NCBI GenBank assembly: GCA_015491485.1
Contig: WFVT01000032.1
Coordinates: 1 to 50,155, forward strand
Direction of reading: 5' to 3'
Source of the DNA: Candidatus Zhuqueibacterota bacterium
Lineage (GTDB): Bacteria; Zhuqueibacterota; Zhuqueibacteria; Zhuqueibacterales; Geothermadaptataceae
DNA length: 50,155 bases
The translations under genes were made by a program, and so were the position numbers. The notes below the pieces were generated by a model that was not told where the DNA came from, searched no databases, and worked only from the letters and a program-made list of their open reading frames with translations. Of the stretch, positions 47,616-50,155 are shown one piece after another. Within the stretch, counting starts at the first letter, position 1; each line of letters begins with the position of its first letter.

Positions 47616-48092
47616 AGCACACCGGATGGTTTCAAGTTCGCATCTCTAAACATGAAATGGTAATATGTACAGCATACTCGTAAAACAACCCGCGTCCATA
47701 AAAACACATTGATTCACATCCCGTATTCACGTTATCAGACAGGCGCTTTTCAATGCGTAAAAAAACGCCTGGTGACGGCTAAGGCTAAACCGCCAACAAG
47801 TTGAAAATTAATACATCCTTGTTACAAAAGCAACTCTCATATGGCTGAAGCGGAAAAATCGGCTTGCTTTGAAACGGTAAAACGGCCTTTTCCCTGAAAC
47901 GGTTGCACGCTGAAATGCTTATTGGAGGAACAATCTTTTCCGAAAGCCTCATCCCCTGCGCATGGAAGCGAAGGCTCCGGAACAAAATCTGTGCATCGGA
48001 AGCATCGGAGGCCTGAGCATTCAGAAAAAGGGCTCGTGCGATACTGGAGCCGCAAGAATCTTGTCCCCCACGGGGAAGAGAGACGAAAAGGA

Positions 48093-48647
48093 TTATTTCA
48101 CCAGGACCACCGCCGTGCTCGTGAGCTGGGGGGTAATATCGAGGCCGAGGAGCTGCATGGCCTTCGAATTGACATGCACTTTGATCTGGTCTGCGCTTTT
48201 TTCGGCGAATAATGTGGCGCCTTTTTGCACCATTTCCGAATCAGGGGCAATCAGCATCACGCGGGAAGACACGGCTTCTTTGATCAAATATCGGCGTGCA
48301 GAAGGATGTGTCAGAGCGGCATCCGGGAATATCCATACCACCTCAGCGCCTTGAATATTGACCAGATAGCGAAAGTTTTTCAGAACATTTTTCAGTTCCC
48401 GGGTGTCTTTAATGATAATCTTAACCTGCAGTTGGGCGCTGATTCGGGCGAGACGTTCCGGCAGGTCGCCCCGTTTGGATAAATCGCAGAGAATACCGAT
48501 TTTTCGAATCTGTGGATTGAGTTGTTTGAGAATGAAGACTTGCTGCAGCGGGGTAAGCCGGATTTTATTCACCCGGTCACCGGCCGACCAACCGGTGGCG
48601 GATAAGCTGATGATGACAAGGCTGCATGTCAAAAATTTAATCAACAT
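48093..48647 (-). CDS. Secreted protein resembling a half-length ABC substrate-binding (PF04392-like) protein
   Basis: Signal peptide MLIKFLTCSLVIISLSATGWSA; IRKIGILCDLSKRGDLPERLARISAQLQVKIIIKDTRELKNVLKNF...VVWIFPDAALTHPSARRYLIKEAVSSRVMLIAPDSEMVQKGA. Confidence 0.55.
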   Translation of the reverse strand: MLIKFLTCSLVIISLSATGWSAGDRVNKIRLTPLQQVFILKQLNPQIRKIGILCDLSKRGDLPERLARISAQLQVKIIIKDTRELKNVLKNFRYLVNIQGAEVVWIFPDAALTHPSARRYLIKEAVSSRVMLIAPDSEMVQKGATLFAEKSADQIKVHVNSKAMQLLGLDITPQLTSTAVVLVK

Positions 48648-49210
48648 GAATCGTGCTCCTGCTCTCTGGGTTGCCCCCGACTGCAACCTGATATATGCTG
48701 CCGGCTCAATAAGAAGTGTCTCCCTCCTCCGGAGACATGAATAACACCGAGACATCAGAAAATTTCCACAACCGACAGCGCAACAAGTGAAGATTCTTTT
48801 ATGAGTGAGACCTGTACAAATCTGTCGTTATGTTTCAAGAGCGGGTGTCCGGTAGCGCGTTGCGTCCGGTGCTTATCCCACGATAAAAACGGCTGAATAT
48901 TCGGATGATTGAAATTGAATTTAAGGAACACTCTCATTGATCACGGGCAAAGCCGGGCCATTTTCCATAAAGTGCTATTTCTTGAATCGACTGGCTCAGA
49001 AAGAATCTTGAATTGGATTTAACCGTTTTTATCCGGAGGCGAAAGGTGGGGACGGCTCAGCCGCCAAAAGGACGGAGCCCCTTAGCGAAATGATTCTGAT
49101 GCCGATAATTTTATGGACTTCATGGCACTTATGGTAGCATGCAATTCTGCGTCGTTCCGGAATAGCCTGTAAAATCATTTTAGGAATACAGGATTTTCCC
49201 CACAAATGTA

Positions 49211-49238
49211 TTGACTGTTAGGACGGGAAGATTATATT
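49211..49238 (+). promoter_or_regulatory. Sigma70-like promoter TTGACT-16-TATATT upstream of the transglycosylase
   Basis: TTGACT at 49211-49216, TATATT at 49233-49238. Confidence 0.55.
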
Positions 49239-49323
49239 GTGGGAAGTTGATGAATTGGCGACCCATGGCGGAAAGGATGTCCACTGGAGAATGCAGTTTT
49301 GGGCAAGAACAAGGGATTGATGT

Positions 49324-50140
49324 ATGAGTAAACGACCTGTTTCAGGCCGTTATCGGGCTTTTGGATTTTGGATGGTGATGGTTTTTATGGTGGTGCCGCG
49401 GGCTGATGCGCAGACTCAGGCATTCGCCCGCTATGATCGGGCTTTTGCTGCAAAGTTCCCCCTACCGGAAGTTCTGGTCCCCAATGTGGAGTTTTGGAAG
49501 AAAATTTATGCGCAGTACTCCTACCACCAGGTTCTTATCCATGACGCCGAAGATCTTGACATTGTCTATGAGGTCGTGGATTTTCGCGATTTATTCCCCG
49601 ATCCTGAAAAAGTCAGCGACCGGAATAAGTGGAAGCGCATCGAGAAGATTAAAAAGCGCTATAAACGGAAGCTATACAATATGGCTGTAAAATTGCAACG
49701 TCGGCAGCCATTGAACGATGAAGAAAAACGGATCGTGGCCCTGTTTGGCGATCGCGCCACCCCGTATCGGCTTCGTCGGGCGGCGCGAAACATTCGCGGC
49801 CAAAGAGGAATGAAAGAGAAGTTTCATGAAGGGTTGGAACGGTCCGGGCTGTATTTCGATCATATCCGGGACATTTTCAAACGGTATGATTTGCCGGAAG
49901 AGCTGATCATGCTGCCGCATGTGGAATCATCGTTCAATTACAAGGCCTATTCCAAATATGGCGCTGCCGGCATCTGGCAATTCACCCGGGGCACCGGCCG
50001 GATGTTTCTGAAAATTACCTACGATGTCGATGAGCGCCTCGATCCGATTCTTTCGACGGAAGCGGCTGCGAAGTTGCTCAAGCGAAATTATCAGGAATTG
50101 CAATCGTGGCCGCTGGCGATCACCGCGTATAATCATGGCC
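49324..50140 (+). CDS. MltD-like lytic transglycosylase (SLT domain), truncated at contig end
   Basis: Open from ATG 49324 to the edge; LPEELIMLPHVESSFNYKAYSKYGAAGIWQFTRGTGRMF...AITAYNHG; not in the supplied ORF track because it lacks a stop. Confidence 0.9.
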
Positions 50141-50155
50141 CTGTCTCTTATACAC
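50141..50155. other. Residual Nextera/Tn5 mosaic-end adapter sequence (artefact)
   Basis: CTGTCTCTTATACAC equals the first 15 nt of CTGTCTCTTATACACATCT. Confidence 0.93.

Noticed and set aside
49030-49100. c-di-GMP (GEMM-I) riboswitch before the transglycosylase
   Set aside because: gaggcgaaaggtggggacggctcagcc looked suggestive, but the required CACAGGGCAAACC and GGGACGCAAAGCC segments are absent.

Overview
This 50,155-bp window looks like bacterial chromosome, probably one metagenome contig: the last 15 bases match Nextera/Tn5 adapter sequence. Gene content suggests a Gram-negative FCB/Calditrichota-KSB1-like lineage, but I cannot assign taxonomy from the sequence alone. I see about 43 genes, mostly housekeeping or envelope functions: two-component signalling, a fused E1 alpha/beta dehydrogenase, an M28 peptidase, a di-heme peroxidase fused to a parallel beta-helix, Maf, a Tat-type glycosylasparaginase, an M24 peptidase, a TPR/DUF4292/glycosyltransferase/flippase/YfhO envelope cluster, a PTS-IIA plus PII-like pair, hisS, a TrmH-type methyltransferase, CPBP, SpmAB, QueD, YjbQ, a PP2C-TPR plus PilZ pair, a cytochrome c maturation operon including a ccmD absent from the ORF track, CopA, Lgt and a truncated MltD-like transglycosylase. 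I found no tRNA, rRNA, CRISPR array, transposase, prophage or recognisable defence system. The items most worth follow-up are the peroxidase/beta-helix fusion, an unexplained ~250-nt structured intergenic element with its own promoter-like and terminator-like ends (27537-27822), a second CcmH-like domain on a zinc-ribbon membrane protein, a partly degenerate PP2C-TPR protein next to PilZ, palindromic repeat elements in intergenic gaps, and the adapter at the contig end.
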